A stretch of 64,000 nt of DNA from Ga0077560 sp046330395. GTDB taxonomy: Bacteria > Actinomycetota > Thermoleophilia > Miltoncostaeales > Miltoncostaeaceae. Shown piece after piece: positions 54,525-63,974 of this stretch (positions are counted from its first letter, which is position 1; each line of letters opens with the position of its first letter). Under the pieces are notes generated by a model. That model saw only the letters and a program-made list of their open reading frames with translations. It had not been told where the DNA came from and did no database searches. A program made the translations under genes and the position numbers. The stretch is from contig JAXLSS010000019.1 of NCBI GenBank assembly GCA_046330395.1, positions 3,958 through 67,957 on the forward strand, written 5' to 3'.

Positions 54525-56641
54525 CGCTGCTCCGAGGGTCCGGCGGTGCGCGCGATGAGGCGCGCCACGAGGTTGAGGACGAGGATGAGGCTCACCAGCA
54601 CGAACGTGGCACCCCAGGCGAACGCGATGCTCTTGTCGGTGCGCACCTGGATGAGGAACGTGTAGATCACCTGCGGCACGGCCGCCATGGGGCCCGTGAC
54701 GTCCGTGGAGAACTGCTGCAGGTTGAGCGAGGTGAACAGCAGCGGCGCCGTCTCGCCGGCGGCGCGGGCCATGGCCAGCACGATGCCGGTGAGGATGCCG
54801 GGCGCGGCGGCGGGCAGCACGATGGACCAAGCGGTGCGCCAGCGCGGCGCCCCCAGGGCCAGCGCGGCCTCCTTGCGGCCCTGTGGCACCAGGCGCAGCA
54901 CCTCGTCGGCTGAGCGCACCACGATGGGGAACATCACGATGGCCAGCGCCAGGCCACCGGCGAGGGCGCTGAAATGCCCCATCTGCAGCACCACCACCAG
55001 GTACACGGTGAGGCCCGCCACGATGGACGGCATGCCCAGCAGGACGTCCACGAAGTAGCTGATGCCGGCCGCCAGGCGTCGCCAGCGCCGCCCCATCCCG
55101 TTGAGCTCGGCCAGGAACAGGCTGGTCATCACGCCCAGGGGGGCCGAGAACAGCGTGGCCAGTCCGAGCATGATCAAGGTGCCCGTGAAGGCGTTGCCGA
55201 TTCCCGACCCCGCGGTGTCGTTGGGGTCGGTGGGCTGGGTGTTGGTGAAGAAGTCCGGGGTGATGGCGTGGATGCCACCCGCGATGACCTTCCCCAGGAT
55301 GAGCACCAGCGGGATCATCCCGATGGCCACCGCGGCGAACACCATCACCTCACCGGTGCGCGAGCGCAGCGCGCGCTCCCGCGACACCGGCCGGATCACG
55401 GCCCGCTCGGCGCGGGTGAGCGCCTCCAGCGCGGCGCGGGTCTCCCGCTCCGCGCCGGGGGACACCGGACGGTCCACCGGCGGGGCCTCGCCGCGCAGCC
55501 TGCGCCTGCGACCCGAGGGGGCCGCCCTGCGCACCAGCAGACGCGCCAGGCCGTTCACCACCATCGTGAGCACGAACAGGATGATGGCCAGGGCGGTGAG
55601 GGCCGCCAGGTGCAGGCCGTCGGCCTCGGGGGTCTCCTGCGCGATGACGCCCGCCACGGTGGAGCCGGGGCCGAGGATGGAGCCGAACACGTTGGGCGTG
55701 TTGCCCAGCACCAGCGCCAGCGCGATGGTCTCGCCCATGGCCCGGCCGAGACCCAGCGCCGAGGCGCCGACGATGCCCGAGCGGGCCCACGGCAGCACCG
55801 AGTGGGTCACCATCTCCCACCGCGTGGCGCCCAGGGCGTAGGCCGCCTCCAGCTGGTCGCCGGGCACGGTGGCCAGCACCTCGCGGGTGATGGCGGTGAC
55901 CGTGGGCAGCACCATGATGGCCAGCACCAGCCCCGACATGGCGTACGAACCGGACAGCACCGGGCCGCCCAGCAACCTCACCGGCATGTGCACCGCACCG
56001 GTGGCGCCCAGCAGCGCCAGCAGGGCGAACCCGGCGGTGAGGGTGAAGAGGATGACGCGTGCGCGCAGGGAGGTGGCGAACGCCGCCACGCCCCCCAGCA
56101 GCAGCGCCAGCAGGATGAAGACGACCGGGTTGTGGTGCGTGATCCAGTTCAGCCCGGGCTTCGCCCAGGGAACCAGCACCACCACACCCCAGAAGCCGTA
56201 GACCACCGACGGCACGGCGGCCAGGAGATCCACCACCGAGGCGATGGGTCGGCGTGCGCGCTTCGGCAGGAAGATTGTCGTGGCCAGGGCGATGCCGACG
56301 CCGAACGGTACGGCGAGGGCCATGGCGATGGCCGAGGTGGCGAGGGTGCCGTAGATGAACGGCAGCGCGCCGAAGATCGGCTCGCCGCTGGCCGGGGAGA
56401 TGATCCACTTCGTGCCGGTGAGGAACCCCCACACGCCGAAGTGCGACCACACGGGTCCGGTCTTGGTGGCGGTGCGGACGATCAGCAGCGTCACGATGGC
56501 GATCGCCGCGAGCGCGCACAGCCCGGCCCCGATGAGGTACGCCCGGTCGGCGATGCGTCCCCAGAGGGGACGCCGCAACGACGGCGGCGCCGCCGAACCC
56601 ACGAGGGGTTCGGCGACGCCGGTCGCGACGGGCGGGCTCAT
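54521..56641 (-). CDS. Fused phosphate permease PstC-PstA
   Basis: A 706-residue single chain containing two Pst permease domains. Half 1 (about 25-370) has helices, LLAAVPSVVYGFWG, the EAA loop EAAYALGATRWEMVTHSVLP and GRAMGETIALALVLG (PstC-like). A charged linker of about 60 residues follows. Half 2 (about 430-700) has MTSLFLAELNG, LLGMPSIVAGL, the EAA loop KEAALALGAPRWRTAWSIVLP and ARAAGETAPLLFT (PstA-like). Normally these are two genes. No stop or start lies at the junction and the frame is clean, so the fusion is genuine in this sequence. Confidence 0.9.
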   Translation of the reverse strand: MSPPVATGVAEPLVGSAAPPSLRRPLWGRIADRAYLIGAGLCALAAIAIVTLLIVRTATKTGPVWSHFGVWGFLTGTKWIISPASGEPIFGALPFIYGTLATSAIAMALAVPFGVGIALATTIFLPKRARRPIASVVDLLAAVPSVVYGFWGVVVLVPWAKPGLNWITHHNPVVFILLALLLGGVAAFATSLRARVILFTLTAGFALLALLGATGAVHMPVRLLGGPVLSGSYAMSGLVLAIMVLPTVTAITREVLATVPGDQLEAAYALGATRWEMVTHSVLPWARSGIVGASALGLGRAMGETIALALVLGNTPNVFGSILGPGSTVAGVIAQETPEADGLHLAALTALAIILFVLTMVVNGLARLLVRRAAPSGRRRRLRGEAPPVDRPVSPGAERETRAALEALTRAERAVIRPVSRERALRSRTGEVMVFAAVAIGMIPLVLILGKVIAGGIHAITPDFFTNTQPTDPNDTAGSGIGNAFTGTLIMLGLATLFSAPLGVMTSLFLAELNGMGRRWRRLAAGISYFVDVLLGMPSIVAGLTVYLVVVLQMGHFSALAGGLALAIVMFPIVVRSADEVLRLVPQGRKEAALALGAPRWRTAWSIVLPAAAPGILTGIVLAMARAAGETAPLLFTSLNLQQFSTDVTGPMAAVPQVIYTFLIQVRTDKSIAFAWGATFVLVSLILVLNLVARLIARTAGPSEQR

Positions 56642-56675
56642 CGTGGCCCTCGGGTCACGATGATGTCCGTCAACG

Positions 56676-57791
56676 TCAGCCGATCTTGGCGGCTTCGGCC
56701 TTGCCCGCGGTCAGCATGGCCGCCGGGAGCTTGACGAAACCGTAGGTCGCAAGGGTGTCCTGGCCCGCGCCGTAGGCGTAGTTCAGGAACTTCTTGATGT
56801 CGTCCACCGACCCGGTCTTCCCGGCCTTGCCGTAGTTGCTGTAGGCCAGGATGAACGTGGTGATGGTGATCGGGTACGCGTTCCGCGCCGAGCTGGCCAC
56901 CAGGCTGTACTGGACGGCCGTCGGGTTGGTCAGGTCGAAGGACTTCAGGTTGCCGGCGGCGGCGATGGTGGCGCCGCTGGGCAGCAGGAAGCTCTCCACG
57001 ACCTTGCGGGTCTTGATGACCTTGACCTTGCCGTGGACCTTCTTCTTCTTCTTGACCGTCACGTACTGGGTCTGGCCGATGGCCGACACGCGGTCGGTGA
57101 GGCCGGCGTTCATGGCGTCACCGAGGTCGACGTAGCCGACGGAGTCGGTGTTGTCCTTCACGCACTGGGCCACACCGGGGTTGCCGGTGCCCTTCACCAG
57201 CTTGGGGGCGCCCCAGTTGGGAGTCTGGCTTGCGCCGCCCACCTTGGTGCGGAACGCGGTGCTGGACTTGCTGAGGAAGTTGCTGAAGCCGTAGCTGGTG
57301 CCCGAGCCCTCGCCGCGCACACAAACGGTGATGTCACCGGTGGAGAGCTTCTTGCCCTTGTTGAGGGCCGCGATCTTCGGGTCGTTCCACTTGGTGATGG
57401 TGCCGTCGAAGATGTCGCCCAGGACCTTGCCGTCCAGGTTGAGCCGGCCGGCGCTGGTGTTGGTGGGCACGCTGATGGCACCCAGCAGGGTCGGGATGTA
57501 CACGGGGGTGACGCCACCGCGCTGGGAGGCCAGCTGGCTGACCTGGTCCTGCGTCATGACGGCGTCGGAACCCGCGAAGTCGACCGTGCCGGAGATGAAG
57601 TCCTTGATGCCGCCCGAGGAGCCCTTGCCCTGGTAGGTGCACCCGAGGGTCTTGCACCAGTTCTGGTAGACGAGCTGGGGGAAGGTGGCGCCCGAGCCGA
57701 CGGTGGCACCCATCGCCGGGGTGACGCCCATCATGAGGGCACCGCCGGCGAGCGCGGCGCCGGCAACGGTGGTGCGCATGGATCGCTTCAC
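56676..57791 (-). CDS. pstS: Phosphate-binding protein PstS (second system)
   Basis: A 371-residue exported binding protein with a Sec signal (hydrophobic core AGAALAGGALMMG, cut near AMGA). The mature protein starts VGSGATFPQLVYQNW, the canonical PstS phosphate loop, followed by GSSGGIKDFISGTVDFAGSD, GDIFDGTITKWNDP and RGEGSGTSYGFSNFL. There is no lipobox, unlike the PstS at 9967. A lysine-rich insert (VKKKKKVHGKVKVIKTRK) is unusual. The start is GTG 57791 or ATG 57779. First gene of the operon. Confidence 0.92.
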   Translation of the reverse strand: MKRSMRTTVAGAALAGGALMMGVTPAMGATVGSGATFPQLVYQNWCKTLGCTYQGKGSSGGIKDFISGTVDFAGSDAVMTQDQVSQLASQRGGVTPVYIPTLLGAISVPTNTSAGRLNLDGKVLGDIFDGTITKWNDPKIAALNKGKKLSTGDITVCVRGEGSGTSYGFSNFLSKSSTAFRTKVGGASQTPNWGAPKLVKGTGNPGVAQCVKDNTDSVGYVDLGDAMNAGLTDRVSAIGQTQYVTVKKKKKVHGKVKVIKTRKVVESFLLPSGATIAAAGNLKSFDLTNPTAVQYSLVASSARNAYPITITTFILAYSNYGKAGKTGSVDDIKKFLNYAYGAGQDTLATYGFVKLPAAMLTAGKAEAAKIG

Positions 57792-57918
57792 GTGTGTTTT
57801 CCGTCCTGTTCTGGTCTTTCGAACACGGGGGTGTTCCCGGTCGGCCCGACGCTAACAGCGGCGTAGTTACATCGGTGGGAAGCCACGTAACAGCGGTGTG
57901 ATGACGCACATCATGCCG

Positions 57919-57934
57919 TGTTACATATGTGACA
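57919..57934. promoter_or_regulatory. Near-perfect 16-bp dyad between pstS2 and the PhoP-like gene
   Basis: TGTTACATATGTGACA is palindromic except for one base pair. It is AT-rich in a GC-rich region and lies 128 bases upstream of pstS2 and 127 upstream of the regulator gene. Further GTNACA elements occur at 57866, 57887 and 57920 toward pstS2. A dimeric regulator may bind here. Which one is unknown. Confidence 0.45.
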
Positions 57935-57986
57935 GCGCACCCCTTTTCCCCAGGACAGCGTGGAAATTGTGGACAGCGACGCGGGC

Positions 57987-58014
57987 GTTCACAATTCGTT
58001 CACATGATGGTCAC
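57987..58014 (+). promoter_or_regulatory. Triple PHO-box repeat upstream of the PhoP-like regulator
   Basis: GTTCAC at 57987, GTTCAC at 57998 and GGTCAC at 58009 are three direct repeats, each 11 bases apart, ending 47 bases before the regulator ATG. This is the arrangement of Streptomyces PHO boxes and indicates autoregulation. TAACGT at 58047 is a possible -10, giving a short leader. Confidence 0.72.
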
Positions 58015-58060
58015 CGGGTTGTGTCACCCGGCCCCGATCGAGTGCGTAACGTCGCCATCC

Positions 58061-58786
58061 ATGAACACTGCGCAACCTGCCGTCCTCATCGTGGAGGACG
58101 ACGAGAGCATCGTGGAGGCGGTGTCGTTCCACCTGGCACGCGCGGGGATGACCACGGTGAGTGCCCTGGACGGGCTGGCGGGCCTGCGGCACCTGCGCAC
58201 CAGCCTGCCGGACGTGCTGGTGCTGGATCTGATGCTGCCGCACGTGGACGGCTGGCACATCATCCGCGAGGTGCGCGACTGGGCCCCGAAGCTGCCCATC
58301 ATCGTGGTGACGGCCCGCACCAACGAGCACGACCGCGTTGAGGTGCTCAAGCTGGGCGCCGACGACGTCCTGGCCAAGCCCTTCTCCATGCGCGAGCTCA
58401 CCGCCCGCATCGGCGCGGTGCTGCGGCGGGCCGCGGCGGACGACGCACAGGAGTCGCCGGAGCCGCTGCGCGAGGGCGACCTGCACATCGACCTGGACCG
58501 CATGGCGGTGACGATCGCCGGGGAGCCGGTGGCCCTCACGCCGCTGGAGTTCCGGTTGCTGTGCGCGCTGGCGCAGCAGCGCGACCGCGCGCTGCCCCGA
58601 GACGTCATCCATCGCGCGGTGTGGGGCGTGGACCGGGGCCACGGCGACCGGTCGGTGGACGTGCTGGTGCGGCGGCTGCGGCGGAAGATCGACGAGATCC
58701 CCGGCCGCTTCACCTACATCCAGACCCACCACGGCCTGGGCTACCGCTGCGTGGCCATCCCCCGCACCCTAACCGGCCGGGTGTGA
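58061..58786 (+). CDS. PhoP/PhoB-like response regulator
   Basis: A 241-residue OmpR-family regulator. The receiver has VLIVEDDESIVEAV, VLVLDLMLPHVDGWH (phospho-Asp), VTARTNEHDRV and VLAKPF. The DNA-binding part has VALTPLEFRLLCALAQ, DVLVRRLRRKI and IQTHHGLGYRC. It lies next to the second pst operon and carries a triple PHO box in its own promoter, so it is the likely phosphate regulator. No PhoR kinase or phoU is adjacent, which is unusual; the kinase must be elsewhere. Confidence 0.88.
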   Translation: MNTAQPAVLIVEDDESIVEAVSFHLARAGMTTVSALDGLAGLRHLRTSLPDVLVLDLMLPHVDGWHIIREVRDWAPKLPIIVVTARTNEHDRVEVLKLGADDVLAKPFSMRELTARIGAVLRRAAADDAQESPEPLREGDLHIDLDRMAVTIAGEPVALTPLEFRLLCALAQQRDRALPRDVIHRAVWGVDRGHGDRSVDVLVRRLRRKIDEIPGRFTYIQTHHGLGYRCVAIPRTLTGRV

Positions 58787-58788
58787 AC

Positions 58789-58810
58789 GGCGCCGGCCGC
58801 GGCCGGCGCC
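58789..58810. terminator. Bidirectional palindrome between the PhoP-like gene and sigA
   Basis: GGCGCCGG (58789-58796), centre CCGCGG, and CCGGCGCC (58803-58810): a perfect 22-bp palindrome in the 36-bp gap between convergent stops. Confidence 0.7.
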
Positions 58811-58822
58811 CCACGCGTGGCC

Positions 58823-59893
<1,071 letters not shown>

Positions 59894-60085
59894 TGGCAAG
59901 CCTCCGGAAGGGGTCGGAGTTGTCGGGCGGGACCCCAGGCATGCTATCGCCCTGGACGCTGGCGCAACATTGCCCGGTGTTCCCGGTGAACTGGGCGGGC
60001 GCCGGCTCGCGTCGGGTTCTACCGTTCGCGACAACGCCTCTCACGAACAATCGGCATTCCCGCGCGAAATGAAAGGCCAGATCGC

Positions 60086-61063
60086 ATGCCGCGTCCACCC
60101 GTGATGCCCGCTGAGGACCTGCAGCAGTCGGCACCGCCCGCGTCGGTGAGCCTGTCCCGCGCCGGTGTGACCCGCTCCGCCAAGGCCATCCGGATGGGCC
60201 GCGGGGAGGGCGAACGCCTCTTCCAGGCCGACATCTCGTGCTTCGCCGACCTGTCCTCGCGGCAGAAGGGCGTGCACATGTCGCGCTTCGAGGAGGGCAT
60301 GAACGAGGCCATCGACGAGGTGGTGGCCGCGGGGGGCCTGGTCATCGAGGCGCTGGCGCAGCGCATCGCCGAGCGCGTGGTGAGCGCGCAGGGGGCGCAG
60401 CGCAGCGAGGTCACCATCCGCGCCAGCTACCCGGTGTCGCGGGCCACGCCCGTGTCCGGGGTGGAGAGCCGGGAGATGTTCGGGCTGATCGGCGTGGCGG
60501 TGGCCACCCCCAGGGGGAGCCGGCGCGCCATCGGGGTGTCGGCGCAGGGGATGAACGCCTGCCCCTGCGCACAGGGGTTGCTGGCCGCGCAGGCCGGGCA
60601 CGACCTGGCCGAGGCGGGGTACGACACCGCCCAGGTGGCCGAGATCCTGCGGGTGGTGCCGGTGGCCACCCACAACCAGCGCGCGCGGGGCACGCTGTAC
60701 GTGGGCGCGCCCGGCGGGCCGCCGGTGCCCGCCGACGAGCTGCTGGCCATCGTGGAGGAGTCGATGAGCTCCGAGATCTACGAGCTGCTGAAGCGCCCCG
60801 ACGAGCGGTACGTGGTGGACCGCGCGCACCGGCGCCCGCGGTTCGTGGAGGACAGCGTGCGCGAGATGGTGCGCGGGGTGGTGCAGCGGTTCCCGCACCT
60901 GCCCGACGACGGGTTCGTGTGGGCCCACCAGGCCAACTTCGAGACCATCCACACCCACGACGTGGAGGCCGAGCGGCACGGCACGCTGGGCGACGTGCGC
61001 GGCGAGCTGTCCGGTGGCACAGGCGGCGCACACGTGGACCTGTGGTCATGGCTGGCCGGGTAG
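60086..61063 (+). CDS. folE2: GTP cyclohydrolase FolE2/MptA type
   Basis: A 325-residue enzyme opening the folate or pterin pathway from GTP. It has the signatures MNACPCAQG (zinc or metal Cys), VSLSRAGVTRSAKAIRM, DISCFADLSSRQKGVHMSRFEE, and late RPDERYVVDRAH and ETIHTHDVEAE. FolE2 uses other metals when zinc is scarce, and archaeal MptA makes a cyclic phosphate instead. The sequence alone does not separate them. ATG 60086 follows AAAGG. The next gene begins 10 bases later. Confidence 0.9.
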   Translation: MPRPPVMPAEDLQQSAPPASVSLSRAGVTRSAKAIRMGRGEGERLFQADISCFADLSSRQKGVHMSRFEEGMNEAIDEVVAAGGLVIEALAQRIAERVVSAQGAQRSEVTIRASYPVSRATPVSGVESREMFGLIGVAVATPRGSRRAIGVSAQGMNACPCAQGLLAAQAGHDLAEAGYDTAQVAEILRVVPVATHNQRARGTLYVGAPGGPPVPADELLAIVEESMSSEIYELLKRPDERYVVDRAHRRPRFVEDSVREMVRGVVQRFPHLPDDGFVWAHQANFETIHTHDVEAERHGTLGDVRGELSGGTGGAHVDLWSWLAG

Positions 61064-61073
61064 GCTCGGCACC

Positions 61074-61604
61074 ATGAACGAGATCGCGGTGACCGCGGTG
61101 GGGTCCGACCGTCCCGGCATCGTGGCGGCCCTCACCCAGCCCCTCCTTGACCTGGGCGGCAACCTGGCCGATTGCCGGGCCGCGCTGCTGCGCGGCTCGT
61201 TCGCGGTGGCGCTGCTGGTGACGGTGCCCGACGAGGTGGACGCCGCCCGGGTTGACGCCATGCTGCGGCCCGTGGCCGAACGCATGGGCCTGGGCCTGTG
61301 GACGGGCCCCGCGGCGGCGCACGACGAGGCGGAGGCCTGGGGCCCGCGCTGCATCATCAGCGTGTACGGCATCGACCACCCGGGCATCGTGCACGCGGTC
61401 AGCGCAACCCTGGCCGAGACGGGGGTCAACATCCTGGACCTCTCCGCCCGCGTGGCGGGCTCCCCGCCCATCTATGCGCTCGGCATCGAGGCCGACCTGC
61501 CGCCCGGGGGCACGCCCCACACCCTGGAGGCGGCGCTGCGGCCGGTGGCGGAGGCCAACCGGCTGGAGCTGTCGGTGACCCTGGCATCCGACGACGTGCT
61601 GTGA
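61074..61604 (+). CDS. Double ACT-domain protein (GcvR-like)
   Basis: A 176-residue protein with two ACT domains: residues 1-85 (VTAVGSDRPGIVAALTQPL, DCRAALLRGSFAVALLV) and 90-176 (ISVYGIDHPGIVHAVSATLAE, GVNILDLSARVAG). It matches GcvR-type or actinobacterial glycine-cleavage regulator-like proteins that sense amino acids. TAGGCT lies seven bases before ATG 61074. No gcv operon is nearby. It lies between folE2 and the deformylase fusion, 11 bases before the latter. Confidence 0.82.
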   Translation: MNEIAVTAVGSDRPGIVAALTQPLLDLGGNLADCRAALLRGSFAVALLVTVPDEVDAARVDAMLRPVAERMGLGLWTGPAAAHDEAEAWGPRCIISVYGIDHPGIVHAVSATLAETGVNILDLSARVAGSPPIYALGIEADLPPGGTPHTLEAALRPVAEANRLELSVTLASDDVL

Positions 61605-61615
61605 GCCCCACGTAA

Positions 61616-62680
61616 GTGATCCGCGAGGTCCTGGTGTATCCCGACCGGCGTCTCAAGGCGCCGGCCGCGCCCGTGCGCACGTTCGGGCCCGCGCTGCGCC
61701 GGCTTGCCGACGACCTGCGGGACACCGCCGCCGCGTTCCCGCGCACCGTGGGCCTGGCGGCGCCCCAGATCGGGGTGATGCAGCGGGTGATCCTGGTGAA
61801 CTGCCACGACCACCCGAAGGTTCCCGAGCCGCTGGGCGAGCTCATCCTCGCGAACCCCGTGGTGGTGGAGGCGGAGGGCGCGGAGGTGGGACGCGAGGGG
61901 TGCCTGAGCCTGCCGGACATCACCGCCGACGTGCGCCGCGCCCAGCGCGTGGTGGTGGAGGGCCGGGATCTGCACGGCGCCCCGGTGCGACTGGAGGCCG
62001 ACGGCTTCCAGGCCCGGGTGCTGCTGCACGAGATCGACCATCTGGACGGGGTGCTGATCCTGGACCGCGTGGCCTCGCTGGCGCGTGACGTGTTCCCGCG
62101 GCGCTCGGGGCGCGGCCGGCGCAGCCCCGGCGCGGCGCTGATGGAGCGGGCCGCCATGCTTGCGCGGCTGGCCCACACCGGCCAGCGCTACGGCGACGGG
62201 CTCCCCTACACGGTGCACCTGGAGGATGTGGTGGGGGTCATGGCCGAGCACGGGGTGACCGACCCCCAGCTGGTGGCGGCCGGCTGGCTGCACGACGTGG
62301 TGGAGGACACCCCGGTGACGGCTGCCGCCATCGCCGACGAGTTCGGCGACCGCGTGGGGGCGCTGGTGCTGGCGCTCACGGTGCCCGACTGGGACGACGC
62401 GCACGCCGCGCACGAGGACTCGTGGACCCGCATCGCCGCCACCCCCGACGCCGTGGCGGTGAAGCTGGCCGACCGCATCGCCAACGTCCGCCGGGGCGGC
62501 ACGCGGGCGGGCCGCTACATCCGCCAGCAGCCGCGCTTCGCCGCCATCCTGCGCGAGGCCGACCCGGGTGGGCACGGCGCGCAGGTGGCCCGCATGTGGG
62601 ACACGCTGGACGCGGCGCTTGCGGAGTCGGGTGGGGGGACGCCGGGAGCGACGCCCCCCCACGCCCCCGCTACGGAGTGA
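61616..62680 (+). CDS. Peptide deformylase fused to a SpoT/MESH1-like HD hydrolase domain
   Basis: A 354-residue chain. Residues 1-155 are a peptide deformylase with all three metal motifs: GLAAPQIG (46-53), EGCLSLP (94-100) and HEIDH (138-142). After a basic linker, residues 175-340 match the (p)ppGpp hydrolase HD fold: AHTGQRYGDGLPYTVH (metal His 201), GWLHDVVEDT (His226, Asp227, catalytic Glu-Asp) and VKLADRIANV (Asp286). A Gly/Pro tail closes it. GTG 61616 is the start. Deformylases are normally single-domain. The last 11 bases overlap the convergent dehydrogenase. The fusion is seen directly; alarmone activity is inferred. Confidence 0.88.
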   Translation: MIREVLVYPDRRLKAPAAPVRTFGPALRRLADDLRDTAAAFPRTVGLAAPQIGVMQRVILVNCHDHPKVPEPLGELILANPVVVEAEGAEVGREGCLSLPDITADVRRAQRVVVEGRDLHGAPVRLEADGFQARVLLHEIDHLDGVLILDRVASLARDVFPRRSGRGRRSPGAALMERAAMLARLAHTGQRYGDGLPYTVHLEDVVGVMAEHGVTDPQLVAAGWLHDVVEDTPVTAAAIADEFGDRVGALVLALTVPDWDDAHAAHEDSWTRIAATPDAVAVKLADRIANVRRGGTRAGRYIRQQPRFAAILREADPGGHGAQVARMWDTLDAALAESGGGTPGATPPHAPATE

Positions 62681-63743
62681 TGGCCACCTTCACCACCCCG
62701 TCCTCCTGGTTGGAGAACAGCGGGTACGCCTCCTCGATCTGATCGAGGGTGAAGCGGTGCGTGATGAGCTGCTTCAGGTTGAGCCGCCCGTTCTTGACCA
62801 GGTTCATCAGCGCCGTCAGGCGCTTCTTGCCGCCCGGGCACAGGGTGGTGCGGATGTCGATGTCACCGATGCCGTAGATGAACGGCTCCAGGGGGATGGT
62901 GACCTTGTCGCCGTACACCCCCAGGCTCGACACCATGCCCGCGGGCCGCACGGCCTTGAGGCAGTTCTCGAAGGTCTCCTGGATGCCCAGGGCCTCGATG
63001 CACACGTCCGCGCCGCGCCCCTCCGTGAGCGCCTTGATCTTGGCGACCGGGTCCTCCTGGGTGTAGTCGATCACCACGTCCGCACCCATGGTCTTGGCCA
63101 TCTCGAGGCGCTTCGCGTTGCTGTCCACCGCGATGACCAGCCCCGCGCCGCGCAGCCGCGCCCCGGCCGTGGCGCACAGGCCGATGGGTCCCTGCGCGAA
63201 CACGGCCACGCTGTCGCCCAGCTGCACGTTGGCCGTCTCCACCGCGCTGATACCGGTGGTGGCGATGTCGGTGACGAACACCACCTCCTCGTCGGACAGG
63301 CCCTCCGGGATGCGGGCCAGGTTGGCCTGCGCATACGGCACCCGGAAGTACTCGGCCTGCACGCCGTCCATGCTGTTGCCCAGCCGCCAGCCGCCGATGA
63401 TCCCCCACTGGTCCTCGAACCCGGCGCACTGGGAGAAGTCGCCCGACTGGCAGTAGTAACAGGCGCCGCACGGGGTGATGGCCCCCACCGCGACGCGCTC
63501 GCCGATCTCGTAGCCCTGCACCGCATCACCGAGCTGGTGCACCACCCCCACCGGCTCGTGCCCCACCACGCGGCCCGGCGCCACCGGGTACTCCCCGCGC
63601 CAGATGTGTGAATCCGTGCCGCAGATCGTGGTGGTGGTGACCTTCACGATCGCGTCCGTCGGCCCGCATTTGGGCATCGGGATCTCTTCGATGTGGATGT
63701 CCCGGACATCCTTGAACACGGCCGCCCGCATCGTCTCTGCCAT
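62670..63743 (-). CDS. Zinc-dependent alcohol dehydrogenase, isopropanol-dehydrogenase-like
   Basis: A 357-residue medium-chain dehydrogenase: ICGTDSHIWRGEYPV, GHEPVGVVHQLG, the structural-zinc-like lobe CGACYYCQSGDFSQC, then WRLGNSMDGVQAEYFRVPYA, which is typical of the secondary-alcohol/isopropanol branch, and the Rossmann motif VAVFAQGPIGLCATAGARL. ATG 63743 has GGAGGG seven bases upstream. It is clearly related to the enzyme at 3835-4926. It is divergent from a gene starting at the window edge across a promoter with two dyads. Confidence 0.88.
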   Translation of the reverse strand: MAETMRAAVFKDVRDIHIEEIPMPKCGPTDAIVKVTTTTICGTDSHIWRGEYPVAPGRVVGHEPVGVVHQLGDAVQGYEIGERVAVGAITPCGACYYCQSGDFSQCAGFEDQWGIIGGWRLGNSMDGVQAEYFRVPYAQANLARIPEGLSDEEVVFVTDIATTGISAVETANVQLGDSVAVFAQGPIGLCATAGARLRGAGLVIAVDSNAKRLEMAKTMGADVVIDYTQEDPVAKIKALTEGRGADVCIEALGIQETFENCLKAVRPAGMVSSLGVYGDKVTIPLEPFIYGIGDIDIRTTLCPGGKKRLTALMNLVKNGRLNLKQLITHRFTLDQIEEAYPLFSNQEDGVVKVAITP

Positions 63744-63899
63744 GGAACGCCCTCCCGCGTTCGGGACTCGCCTGCTGTGGCATCAATTCCACCCCCACCG
63801 GACAACGCCTGACATCCCCCGGCCTGGGGTGAGCACGGCGTGGATCACGTGGAGAAGCCCATGGGCAAGCGATTCCGCCTCGGCGACACACCTGACGGG

Positions 63900-63944
63900 G
63901 GTCACCCGTTGGGGTGACCGGTTGCCCGCCCGAAACCGGCGGGC
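63900..63944. promoter_or_regulatory. Two adjacent inverted repeats in a divergent promoter
   Basis: GGTCACCC (63900-63907) pairs with GGGTGACC (63912-63919) and GCCCGCC (63924-63930) with GGCGGGC (63938-63944). They stand between the alcohol dehydrogenase gene and the partial gene at the right edge. TAGTGT at 63946 could be the plus-strand -10. A dimeric regulator is likely. Its identity is unknown. Confidence 0.5.
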
Positions 63945-63974
63945 GTAGTGTGGAAGGGTCAGGGATGGGAGGCT

